From assembly GCA_045648165.1 (NCBI GenBank), contig JAZRNL010000025.1, positions 1 to 30,361 on the forward strand: a DNA stretch of 30,361 bases. The letters run 5' to 3'. Shown piece by piece: positions 23,754 through 30,361 of this stretch; positions within the stretch are counted from its first letter, which is position 1, and every line of letters starts with the position of its first letter. The DNA comes from RGIG9115 sp045648165 (GTDB lineage Bacteria; Bacillota; Clostridia; UBA1381). The notes below the pieces were generated by a model that was not told the DNA's origin, did not search any database, and saw only the letters and a list, made by a program, of their open reading frames with translations. The position numbers were made by a program, and so were the translations under genes.

Positions 23754-24167
23754 ATGGTTGAATTAATTATCGGAAAAAAGGGTACCGGCAAAACAAAGCA
23801 GCTTATTGAAAGTGTAAACAATGCTGTTAAAGTCGCTAAGGGAAATGTAGTGTTCATTTCTAACGACACTTCAAGAAATATGTTTGATATCACAACAAGG
23901 GTACGAATGGCAGAAACTGCTGAGTTTGATATCGAAAGCTACAGCGAATTTCTTGGATTTATCTGCGGTATAGTAAGCGGTAACTTTGATATTACAAATA
24001 TATTCGTAGACGGAATATTCAAAATCGTTGGCACAGACAGTCTTGACAACTTTGAAGAATTCCTTAACCGTCTCGATGCAATGAGCGCTAAGTTTAATAT
24101 ATCATTCGTTATGACACTTAGTATTGATGCAGAAACTGCACCTGATTATATTAAAAAATACGTTTGA
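23754..24167 (+). CDS. Small P-loop NTPase-like protein of unknown function
   Basis: The 137-residue protein starts MVELIIGKKGTGKTKQLIES. GKKGTGKT (residues 7-14) is a Walker A motif and ITNIFVDGIF (about 80-89) resembles a Walker B strand ending in Asp. The remainder (FISNDTSRNMFDITTRVR, ESYSEFLGFICGIVSG, NISFVMTLSID) has alternating strands and helices, like a minimal RecA/PilT-like fold. It is sometimes annotated as a twitching motility PilT protein, but it is far too short for PilT and lacks its other motifs. I do not know its function. An AGGAGG site is seven to eight bases before the ATG. It lies between pgi and thrC on the same strand, separated from thrC by a terminator hairpin. Confidence 0.8.
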   Translation: MVELIIGKKGTGKTKQLIESVNNAVKVAKGNVVFISNDTSRNMFDITTRVRMAETAEFDIESYSEFLGFICGIVSGNFDITNIFVDGIFKIVGTDSLDNFEEFLNRLDAMSAKFNISFVMTLSIDAETAPDYIKKYV

Positions 24168-24173
24168 TAAAAA

Positions 24174-24210
24174 TTTCGCCGTCGGTTCTGACCGGCGGCG
24201 GAAACTTTTA
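24174..24210 (+). terminator. Rho-independent terminator between the P-loop gene and thrC
   Basis: The GC-rich arms GCCGTCGGT and ACCGGCGGC close a TCTG loop, extended by TTTC/GGAAA flanks, and are followed by a short T-rich segment (CTTTTATG). It partly overlaps the leader of thrC, so it may attenuate rather than fully stop transcription. Confidence 0.6.
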
Positions 24211-24227
24211 TGTTTGGAGGATTTGAA

Positions 24228-25727
24228 ATGAATTATTGCAGCACAAGGAATAAAAAGGTATGTGTATCTGCTGCACAGGCAATTAAACAGGGACTTTCAT
24301 ATGAGGGCGGATTATTTGTTCCGGAGTCGTTTCCGGAAGTGTCGCTTTCCGACATTAAATTTCTTTCCGAATGTAAGTATACTGACAGAGCTAAGTTTGT
24401 TTTGGGACGTTTTCTCACAGACTTCTCTGCTGAAGAGCTTGATAACTGTGTAACAAAGGCATACACAAAAGAAAAGTTCGGAACAGACACTATAGCTCCT
24501 CTTTATAAGTACAATGACGAAGCATATTTTCTTGAACTCTGGCACGGTCCTACATGTGCGTTCAAGGATATGGCGCTTCAGATATTGCCCCACCTTCTTA
24601 CCACCTCAATGAAGAAAACAAATGAGGACAAAGAAGTTGTAATTCTCGTTGCCACAAGCGGTGACACCGGTAAAGCGGCTCTTGAAGGGTTTAAAGACGT
24701 TTCAGGAACAAGAATAGTTGTATTCTATCCTAATAATGGCGTAAGCGAAATCCAAAAGCTTCAAATGGTAACTCAGGATGGCGGAAATGTGGGTGTTTAT
24801 GCAGTTGAGGGTAACTTTGACGATGCGCAAAACGGTGTGAAGAAGATATTTACCGATAATGAATATAAACAGTCACTTCTTTCGTCAGGCTATAGTCTTT
24901 CAAGCGCAAACTCGATTAACTGGGGCAGGCTTGTTCCTCAGATTGTTTACTATTTCTCTGCATATGCAGATTTAGTTAAAAATGGTGAGATCAACCTTGG
25001 TGATAAAATTAATATAGTGGTGCCCACAGGTAATTTTGGTAATATTCTTGCATCTTACTATGCATATAAAATGGGACTCCCTGTAAATAAATTCATTTGT
25101 GCTTCAAACGAGAATAATGTTCTCACAGATTTTATAAATACAGGTGTGTATAATAAAAACCGTGCATTCCATACAACATCAAGTCCATCTATGGATATTC
25201 TCATTTCAAGTAACCTTGAGAGATTTCTCTTCGACCTTACAGGCGAGAATGACAGTGTGGTTGCAGAGTGGATGGCAGCTCTTTCCGAAAAGGGCAGATA
25301 CGAAATAGATGCAGATGTTAAGGAAAAGCTTACAGCTCTTATGTGGGGTGGCTGTGCGGATGACGCAGAGACTTCTGACACAATAAAGAAAACCTATGAT
25401 GAATCGGGATATGTGGTTGATACTCACACAGCGGTTGCAAAGGCGGTTTATGATAAGTATGTGAAGGAAACAGGTGATAAAACAAAAACTGTTATTGCAT
25501 CAACTGCAAGCCCCTTCAAATTCAATCAGAGTGTACTTATTGCGCTGAATGGTCTTAATGCAGTTGTAGGTAAGGACGAGTTCCAGCTCCTTGAGGACCT
25601 TGCATTCCAAAGCGGGCTCACAATTCCGGAGTCACTCTCCGAGCTTAAAACAAAGCCTGCAGTATTTGACACAGTATGTGAAAAAAACCATATGGCAAGA
25701 GTGGTAAATGAATTCTTAAATGTTTAA
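24228..25727 (+). CDS. thrC: Threonine synthase
   Basis: The 499-residue protein starts MNYCSTRNKKVCVSAAQAIK; the ATG at 24228 follows GGAGG by seven bases, while the in-frame ATG at 24210 has no binding site. It belongs to the long (non-plant, ThrC class II) form. LWHGPTCAFKDMALQILP contains Lys113, the PLP-binding lysine; LVATSGDTGKAALEGFK and NSINWGRLVPQIVYYF are further PLP-pocket motifs, and VVPTGNFGNILASYYA binds the cofactor phosphate. The enzyme converts O-phosphohomoserine to threonine, the last step of threonine biosynthesis. No other threonine pathway gene is adjacent. A strong terminator follows. Confidence 0.94.
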   Translation: MNYCSTRNKKVCVSAAQAIKQGLSYEGGLFVPESFPEVSLSDIKFLSECKYTDRAKFVLGRFLTDFSAEELDNCVTKAYTKEKFGTDTIAPLYKYNDEAYFLELWHGPTCAFKDMALQILPHLLTTSMKKTNEDKEVVILVATSGDTGKAALEGFKDVSGTRIVVFYPNNGVSEIQKLQMVTQDGGNVGVYAVEGNFDDAQNGVKKIFTDNEYKQSLLSSGYSLSSANSINWGRLVPQIVYYFSAYADLVKNGEINLGDKINIVVPTGNFGNILASYYAYKMGLPVNKFICASNENNVLTDFINTGVYNKNRAFHTTSSPSMDILISSNLERFLFDLTGENDSVVAEWMAALSEKGRYEIDADVKEKLTALMWGGCADDAETSDTIKKTYDESGYVVDTHTAVAKAVYDKYVKETGDKTKTVIASTASPFKFNQSVLIALNGLNAVVGKDEFQLLEDLAFQSGLTIPESLSELKTKPAVFDTVCEKNHMARVVNEFLNV

Positions 25728-25733
25728 TAATTC

Positions 25734-25765
25734 AAAAAAGCAGAAACGTTGTGTTTCTGCTTTTT
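25734..25765. terminator. Bidirectional terminator between thrC and pflB
   Basis: The perfect 8-bp stem GCAGAAAC/GTTTCTGC closes a GTTGT loop and is flanked by AAAAAA on the left and TTTTT on the right. It lies between the convergent genes thrC (plus) and pflB (minus). Confidence 0.88.
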
Positions 25766-25847
25766 GATTGTTTATCTTTTAACAAATTACAAATTGAGTG
25801 TTTAATAAAACACTTTTTTATTTTCCGCTCTTTAAGAATCCCATTTT

Positions 25848-28082
25848 TTATATATGGTCATGGAATGTTCTGTTGATTACTTCAAGCTGCTGTGCTTTAC
25901 TGAGTCGGCAGAAGTTTACTGCATACCCTGAAACTCGGATTGTTAGGTTGGGGTATTTTTCGGGATGCTCGTATGCATCCATCAGCTTTTCACGATCGAG
26001 AACATTTATGTTTATATGGTGTGCGCCGTTTCGGAAATAGCCATTTAATATATCCGTAAGGTTTTCTACTCTTTCTTCTTCTGTTACACCGAGAGTTGAC
26101 GGTGTGATTGAGAAAGTATTTGAAGTGCCGTCACGTGTGATTGAATATGGAATTTTTGAAACAGAGTTCAGTGATGCAAGAGCGCCGTTTATATCTCTGT
26201 TGTGCATGGGGTTGGCACCGGGAGCATAAGGCTCTCCTGCTTTTCTTCCGTCGGGGGTTGCACCTGTTTTCTTTCCGTACATTACGTTTGAAGTAATGGT
26301 AAGGACAGATAGTGTGGGAACTGCATCTCTGTATGTTTTTGTCTTTTTAAGGTTTGTGTTGATTGAATCGAGAACATATATTGCAAGGTCGTCAACGCGG
26401 TCGTCGTCGTTTCCGAATTTGGGGAAGTCACCCTCAATCTCAAAATCCTTAATAAGCCCGTTTTCGTTGCGGATTGGCTTAACCTTTGCATATTTAATTG
26501 CGCTCAGTGAGTCGGCAATAACTGAAAGTCCTGCGACGCCGCATGCCATAAATCTTCCAACCTGTGTGTCGTGAAGTGCCATCTGTATTTTTTCATATGC
26601 ATATTTATCGTGCATATAGTGGATTACATTAAGTGTATTTATATAAAGATTGCATATCCACTTGCTATAACGGTCGAAGCGTTCAATAACTTCATCAAAG
26701 TCAAGGTATTCACCCTTATAAGGCTCGCACTTTGGTGCAATTTCTGTTCCCGTTGCTTCATCGCATCCGCCGTTGAGGGCAAGGAGAAGAAGCTTGGGAA
26801 GGTTACAACGTGCGCCGAAGAACTGCATTTGCTTACCGATTTTCATAGCTGAAACACAGCATGCAATTGCATAGTCGTCACCGTATATTTTGCGCATCTG
26901 GTCGTCGTTTTCGTACTGAATAGAATCTGTGTCGATTGAAACCTTTGCGCAGAACTTCTTGAAGTTCTCAGGCAAGTGCTCTGACCATAAAACAGTAAGA
27001 TTAGGCTCGGGAGCAGTTCCTAAGTTATAAAGTGTATTCAAAATTCTGAAACAGTTCTTAGTAACGAGAGTTTTGTTGTTATTCTCCTGCATACCGCCTA
27101 TGCTCTCTGTTACCCATGTGGGGTCTCCGCCGAAAAGCTCGTTATAGTCGGGTGTGCGGAGCTGACGTACAATACGGAGCTTTATTACAAAATCATCCAT
27201 AAGCTCCTGCGCCTCGGTTTCTGTAAGAAGACCGAGCTTGATGTCTCTCTCAACATATATATCAAGGAATGTGCTCACTCTGCCAAGGGACATAGCCGCA
27301 CCGTTTTGCTCTTTAACAGCTGCAAGATATGCAAAGTAGAGCCACTGATATGCTTCTCTTGCGTTTGATGCCGGCTTGCTGATATCGTAGCCGTAGCTTT
27401 CTGCCATCTTTTTAAGGCGCTTTAAAAAGTCTATCTGCTTAAAAAGCTCCTGGCACAGTCTGATATTCTCTTCTGTCATATCCTTTGTGCCATACTTAGC
27501 CTTGTCCTTTTCTTTTTCTTCTATAAGAACATCGACGCCGTATAGTGGCAGACGTCTGTAGTCGCCTATAATTCTTCCTCTGCCGTAAGCATCGGGTAGA
27601 CCTGTAAGTATTCCGAAATGACGAGCTTTCAGCATATCCTCTGTATAAACGCTGAAAACACCGTCGTTATGCGTTGTTTTAAATTCAAAAGCGTCCTCAA
27701 TGCGCTTTGATACCTCGTAGCCGTAGGATTTTGCGGCACTTCTTGCCATTCTCATGCCGCCAAAAGGATTGATACCTCGTTTAAGGGGTGCATCCGTCTG
27801 AAGCCCCACAATAATCTCTTTATCTTTATCAATATATCCCGGGGCATATGATGTAAGAGACGAGATAGTATCAGTATCAATATCAAGAACACCACCGTTC
27901 TCACTTTCTTTTTTCAGAAGCTCTTTTACCTGATCGTTAATATCAGTTGTACGCTTTGTAGGACCTTCAAGAAATTCAGCATCACCAAAGTATGGTGTGT
28001 AGTTGTGCTTGATGAAGTCGCTTACGTTGATTTCCTTGTCCCAACGATTTAGGTTGAAACCGTTCCACTGTTCAAAATACAT
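25848..28082 (-). CDS. pflB: Formate C-acetyltransferase (pyruvate formate-lyase)
   Basis: The 744-residue protein starts MYFEQWNGFNLNRWDKEINV; the ATG at 28082 has AAAGGAG nine bases upstream, and an in-frame ATG at 28112 lies within the promoter. The catalytic neighbours Cys408-Cys409 (AIACCVSAMKIGK) and the glycyl-radical loop RVSGYAVNF (Gly719) are present, in the same order as in E. coli PflB. It cleaves pyruvate and CoA to acetyl-CoA and formate without NADH formation, the main anaerobic pyruvate route of fermenters. Radical formation needs the activase PflA, whose gene is not adjacent: thrC lies downstream and pckG diverges upstream. Oxygen breaks the enzyme, supporting an anaerobic host. 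Confidence 0.95.
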   Translation of the reverse strand: MYFEQWNGFNLNRWDKEINVSDFIKHNYTPYFGDAEFLEGPTKRTTDINDQVKELLKKESENGGVLDIDTDTISSLTSYAPGYIDKDKEIIVGLQTDAPLKRGINPFGGMRMARSAAKSYGYEVSKRIEDAFEFKTTHNDGVFSVYTEDMLKARHFGILTGLPDAYGRGRIIGDYRRLPLYGVDVLIEEKEKDKAKYGTKDMTEENIRLCQELFKQIDFLKRLKKMAESYGYDISKPASNAREAYQWLYFAYLAAVKEQNGAAMSLGRVSTFLDIYVERDIKLGLLTETEAQELMDDFVIKLRIVRQLRTPDYNELFGGDPTWVTESIGGMQENNNKTLVTKNCFRILNTLYNLGTAPEPNLTVLWSEHLPENFKKFCAKVSIDTDSIQYENDDQMRKIYGDDYAIACCVSAMKIGKQMQFFGARCNLPKLLLLALNGGCDEATGTEIAPKCEPYKGEYLDFDEVIERFDRYSKWICNLYINTLNVIHYMHDKYAYEKIQMALHDTQVGRFMACGVAGLSVIADSLSAIKYAKVKPIRNENGLIKDFEIEGDFPKFGNDDDRVDDLAIYVLDSINTNLKKTKTYRDAVPTLSVLTITSNVMYGKKTGATPDGRKAGEPYAPGANPMHNRDINGALASLNSVSKIPYSITRDGTSNTFSITPSTLGVTEEERVENLTDILNGYFRNGAHHININVLDREKLMDAYEHPEKYPNLTIRVSGYAVNFCRLSKAQQLEVINRTFHDHI

Positions 28083-28116
28083 AGTATCTGTCTCCTTTCG
28101 GGTATTTTGCATAATT

Positions 28117-28146
28117 AGTATAACATCATATTGTACATTCTGTCAA
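28117..28146 (-). promoter_or_regulatory. Promoter of pflB
   Basis: Minus-strand TTGACA (28141-28146), 18-base spacer, TATACT (28117-28122) with TGT before it (extended -10). The leader is about 30 bases. Just upstream (28163-28173) is the palindrome GTCAATTTGAC, placed like an activator or repressor site. Confidence 0.7.
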
Positions 28147-28278
28147 TATACGCAACGTAATTATGTCAATTTGACTTGAAAAAACCATTTTTTTGTTGTG
28201 TTCATAAGTTATTTTTACATTATTGGGAAATAGTTAATATTTATTGTGCAAAACTATTATAATAGATAGTCTTTTTTT

Positions 28279-28295
28279 TAACAATTAAGTTGTTA
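28279..28295. promoter_or_regulatory. Inverted repeat, candidate operator in the pflB-pckG divergent region
   Basis: TAACAA, five bases, TTGTTA: a perfect 6-5-6 palindrome about 55 bases ahead of the pckG -10 box. The half sites resemble part of redox regulator boxes but the order is not the standard Rex order (TTGTTAA...TTAACAA). No regulator gene is nearby. The rest of the 28083-28432 gap is very AT-rich. Confidence 0.35.
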
Positions 28296-28347
28296 TATAT
28301 AAAATTTTTAAATTTGTAAAAAAATGCTTTTATTATGGAGATTTTCG

Positions 28348-28356
28348 TGTTATAAT
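28348..28356 (+). promoter_or_regulatory. Extended -10 promoter of pckG
   Basis: TGTTATAAT (28348-28356) is a perfect extended -10 box; no good -35 is visible 17 bases upstream, as is common for extended -10 promoters. The leader of about 70 bases contains an imperfect hairpin (GATGAAA with TTTCATC, 28366-28396) and then AGGAGG before the ATG at 28433. Confidence 0.6.
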
Positions 28357-28432
28357 GGTATCGAAGATGAAACTGGGGTTCTTTCGGATTTCATCAAATA
28401 ATACCGCTTAATTATGGCAGGAGGTAATAATA

Positions 28433-30214
28433 ATGACTAACAACAAAACAGTTCTTACCTGGCTTGACGAAATGGTTGCTATGTGCGAACCCGAAAAAAT
28501 CGTATGGATTGACGGAAGCGACGAGCAGAGAGACGCACTTCGTGCAGAGGCAGTTTCAACAGGCGAAATTATAGAGCTCAATCAGGAAAAGCTCCCCGGC
28601 TGTTACTACCACAGAACAGCAGAAAACGACGTTGCAAGAGTAGAAGACAGAACATTTATCTGTACTAATACTAAGGAAGAAGCAGGCCCCATTAACAACT
28701 GGATGGACCCTGCAGAAATGTATGCAAAGCTCAAGGCTCTTTACAAGGGCTCAATGAAGGGCAGAACAATGTATGTTATTCCTTATTCAATGGGACCTGT
28801 TGGCTCACCTTTCTCAAAGATTGGTATCGAGCTTACCGACAGTATCTACGTTGTTCTTAATATGCTTATTATGACAAGAGTGGGCAAGGCAGTTATCGAT
28901 GAGCTTGGCGACAAAACAGAGTTCGTTAAATGTCTCCACGCTAAGAAGGATGTAAATCCTGAAGAAAGATATATTGTACAGTTCCCTCAGGATGCAACAA
29001 TCTGGTCAATCAACTCAGCTTATGGCGGTAATGTTCTTCTTGGTAAGAAGTGCTTCGCTCTCCGTATAGCTTCATACCTCGGTATGCAGGAAGGTTGGAT
29101 GGCTGAGCATATGCTTATTCTCGGTCTTGAGAACCCTGCAGGTGAAGTTAAGTATATCTGTGCTGCATTCCCCTCAGCTTGCGGTAAAACAAACCTTGCA
29201 ATGCTTATTCCTCCCGAATATCTCCAGGAAAAGGGATATAAGGTATGGACAGTTGGTGACGATATAGCTTGGCTCAAGATTGGTCCCGACGGCAGACTTT
29301 ATGCTATCAACCCCGAAGCAGGCTTCTTCGGCGTTGCACCCGGAACATCAGTTAAAACAAACTTCAATGCTCTTGAATCAACAAAGAAAGATACAATCTT
29401 CACAAATGTTTGTCTCAACAATGACGATATGACAGTTTGGTGGGAAGGTCTTGATAAGAATCCTCCTGTTAATGCAACAGAGTGGAAGGGCGCTAAGGTT
29501 AACGGCGTAGAGTTCGCTGCAGACGGCGGCAGGCTCGCTCATCCCAACTCAAGATTTACTGCTCCTGCTGTAAACTGCCCCTGCCTCAGCTCTGAATTTG
29601 AGAATCCTCAGGGTGTTCCGATTTCTGCTTTCGTATTCGGCGGCAGACGTGCTAAGCTTGCTCCCCTTGTATATCAGTCAAAGGACTGGAACAACGGTGT
29701 ATTTGTTGGCTCAATCATGGCATCTGAAACAACAGCTGCAGCAGCAGGTGCAGTAGGTGTTGTTCGTCGTGATCCTATGGCTATGCTTCCTTTCTGCGGA
29801 TATAATATGGGTGACTACTGGCAGCACTGGATCAACATCGGTAAGACTCTTGATCCCGAAAAGGCTCCCAAGATCTTCAATGTTAACTGGTTCAGAAAAG
29901 ATGATGACGGTAACTTCTTATGGCCCGGCTTCGGCGACAACCTCAGAGTTCTTAACTGGATTCTTGACCGTTGCGATGGTAAGGTTGATGCAAGAGAAAC
30001 CGCTATCGGATATGTTCCTTTTGCTGATGATATTGACCTTGCAGGTATTGAGGATGAGGTTTCCAAGGAAACACTCGAATCAATCCTTGTTGTCGATAAC
30101 GACCTCTGGAAGGGTGAAATTCCCGGTATCGAAGAGTTCTACGGCAGATTCGGTGACAAGCTTCCCGAAACTCTCAAGAATGAGCTTGATAACCTCAGAA
30201 CAAGCCTCAACTGA
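28433..30214 (+). CDS. pckG: Phosphoenolpyruvate carboxykinase (GTP)
   Basis: The 593-residue protein starts MTNNKTVLTWLDEMVAMCEP with AGGAGG ahead of the ATG. The P-loop FPSACGKTNLAM (residues 246-257) includes the mobile Cys250 that separates GTP-type enzymes from ATP-type PckA. Other GTP-PEPCK motifs are VIPYSMGPVGSPFSKIGIEL, VGDDIAWLK (metal binding), NPEAGFFGVAPGTS and FVFGGRRAKLAPLVYQ. It interconverts oxaloacetate and PEP with GTP/GDP. In fermenting anaerobes it often runs toward oxaloacetate, saving energy on the way to succinate, and in others it is gluconeogenic; the direction here is not shown by sequence. It is divergent from pflB, so the two share a control region at the PEP/pyruvate node. 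Confidence 0.95.
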   Translation: MTNNKTVLTWLDEMVAMCEPEKIVWIDGSDEQRDALRAEAVSTGEIIELNQEKLPGCYYHRTAENDVARVEDRTFICTNTKEEAGPINNWMDPAEMYAKLKALYKGSMKGRTMYVIPYSMGPVGSPFSKIGIELTDSIYVVLNMLIMTRVGKAVIDELGDKTEFVKCLHAKKDVNPEERYIVQFPQDATIWSINSAYGGNVLLGKKCFALRIASYLGMQEGWMAEHMLILGLENPAGEVKYICAAFPSACGKTNLAMLIPPEYLQEKGYKVWTVGDDIAWLKIGPDGRLYAINPEAGFFGVAPGTSVKTNFNALESTKKDTIFTNVCLNNDDMTVWWEGLDKNPPVNATEWKGAKVNGVEFAADGGRLAHPNSRFTAPAVNCPCLSSEFENPQGVPISAFVFGGRRAKLAPLVYQSKDWNNGVFVGSIMASETTAAAAGAVGVVRRDPMAMLPFCGYNMGDYWQHWINIGKTLDPEKAPKIFNVNWFRKDDDGNFLWPGFGDNLRVLNWILDRCDGKVDARETAIGYVPFADDIDLAGIEDEVSKETLESILVVDNDLWKGEIPGIEEFYGRFGDKLPETLKNELDNLRTSLN

Positions 30215-30218
30215 TAAC

Positions 30219-30252
30219 AAATCCCGATTCCTTGTGAATCGGGATTTTTTTA
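30219..30252 (+). terminator. Rho-independent terminator of pckG
   Basis: The perfect 10-bp stem ATCCCGATTC/GAATCGGGAT with a CTTGT loop is followed by six to seven T. No gene start is visible between here and the window end; the remaining bases are AT-rich, with a TTGACA at 30329-30334 and TATAAT at 30352-30357 that may be the next gene's promoter. Confidence 0.9.
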
Positions 30253-30328
30253 TAAAGCAATAGCTTATACTATTTTTATAAGTTGAAAAATTTTTCAATT
30301 TATTTATATGTTATTTTTCGAGTTCAAT

Positions 30329-30357
30329 TGACATATTGTACGCTTTTTTGATATAAT
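30329..30357 (+). promoter_or_regulatory. Consensus promoter for a gene beyond the window
   Basis: TTGACA (30329-30334) and TATAAT (30352-30357) are separated by 17 bases at the extreme right edge. The gene they serve is outside the window. Confidence 0.7.
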
Positions 30358-30361
30358 AAAT

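Noticed and set aside
25848..28082. Whether the pfl gene belongs to a choline- or diol-lyase branch
   Set aside because: The RVSGYAVNF loop and adjacent Cys408-Cys409 pair are those of true pyruvate formate-lyase.

Overview
The window looks like chromosomal DNA from a low-GC, strictly anaerobic Gram-positive bacterium of the class Clostridia, probably an uncultured gut or rumen relative of the Oscillospiraceae or Lachnospiraceae. The evidence is AT-rich intergenic DNA, strong AGGAGG-type ribosome binding sites, consensus TTGACA/TATAAT promoters, an oxygen-sensitive pyruvate formate-lyase, a GTP-type PEP carboxykinase, a flavin reductase-rubredoxin fusion, and a very large secreted protein with a Gram-positive-type signal peptide. 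The species cannot be named from the sequence alone.

Layout. Bases 1-1211 (minus) hold a DUF4956 membrane protein (cut by the window edge) and a VTC-type polyphosphate polymerase. Bases 1212-1592 hold terminators and the 3' half of a tRNA-Leu(UAG), a probable old integration scar. Bases 1593-4160 (minus) hold an AraC regulator, a flavin reductase-rubredoxin fusion and a Gfo/Idh/MocA dehydrogenase; the last two overlap. Bases 4650-14189 are one gene for a secreted protein of about 3179 residues: three blocks of Pmp-like beta-helix repeats, a phospholipase D-like HxK/HxK domain, CxxC pairs, a LamG-like domain and a small C-terminal domain. Bases 14190-15660 are a decay zone: a long hairpin, the C-terminus of a glycyl radical enzyme, an intact SDR gene, and the C-terminus of a Doc/Fic toxin.

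Bases 15719-20135 (plus) form a probable operon: a HI0933/BaiN-like flavoprotein, a small membrane protein, and potABC with no potD. A minus-strand HPr-like protein lacking the phosphorylatable histidine follows. The rest is central metabolism: mtaB (tRNA modification), tRNA-Gly(GCC), pgi, a small P-loop protein, thrC, pflB (minus) and pckG (plus, divergent from pflB).

The most unusual object is the giant surface protein, whose beta-helix stalk has grown by duplication and carries an enzyme-like PLD module in which both motifs have Ser where the usual HKD motif has Asp. The two gene remnants, the tRNA fragment and the orphan potABC suggest repeated gain and loss between otherwise ordinary housekeeping genes.
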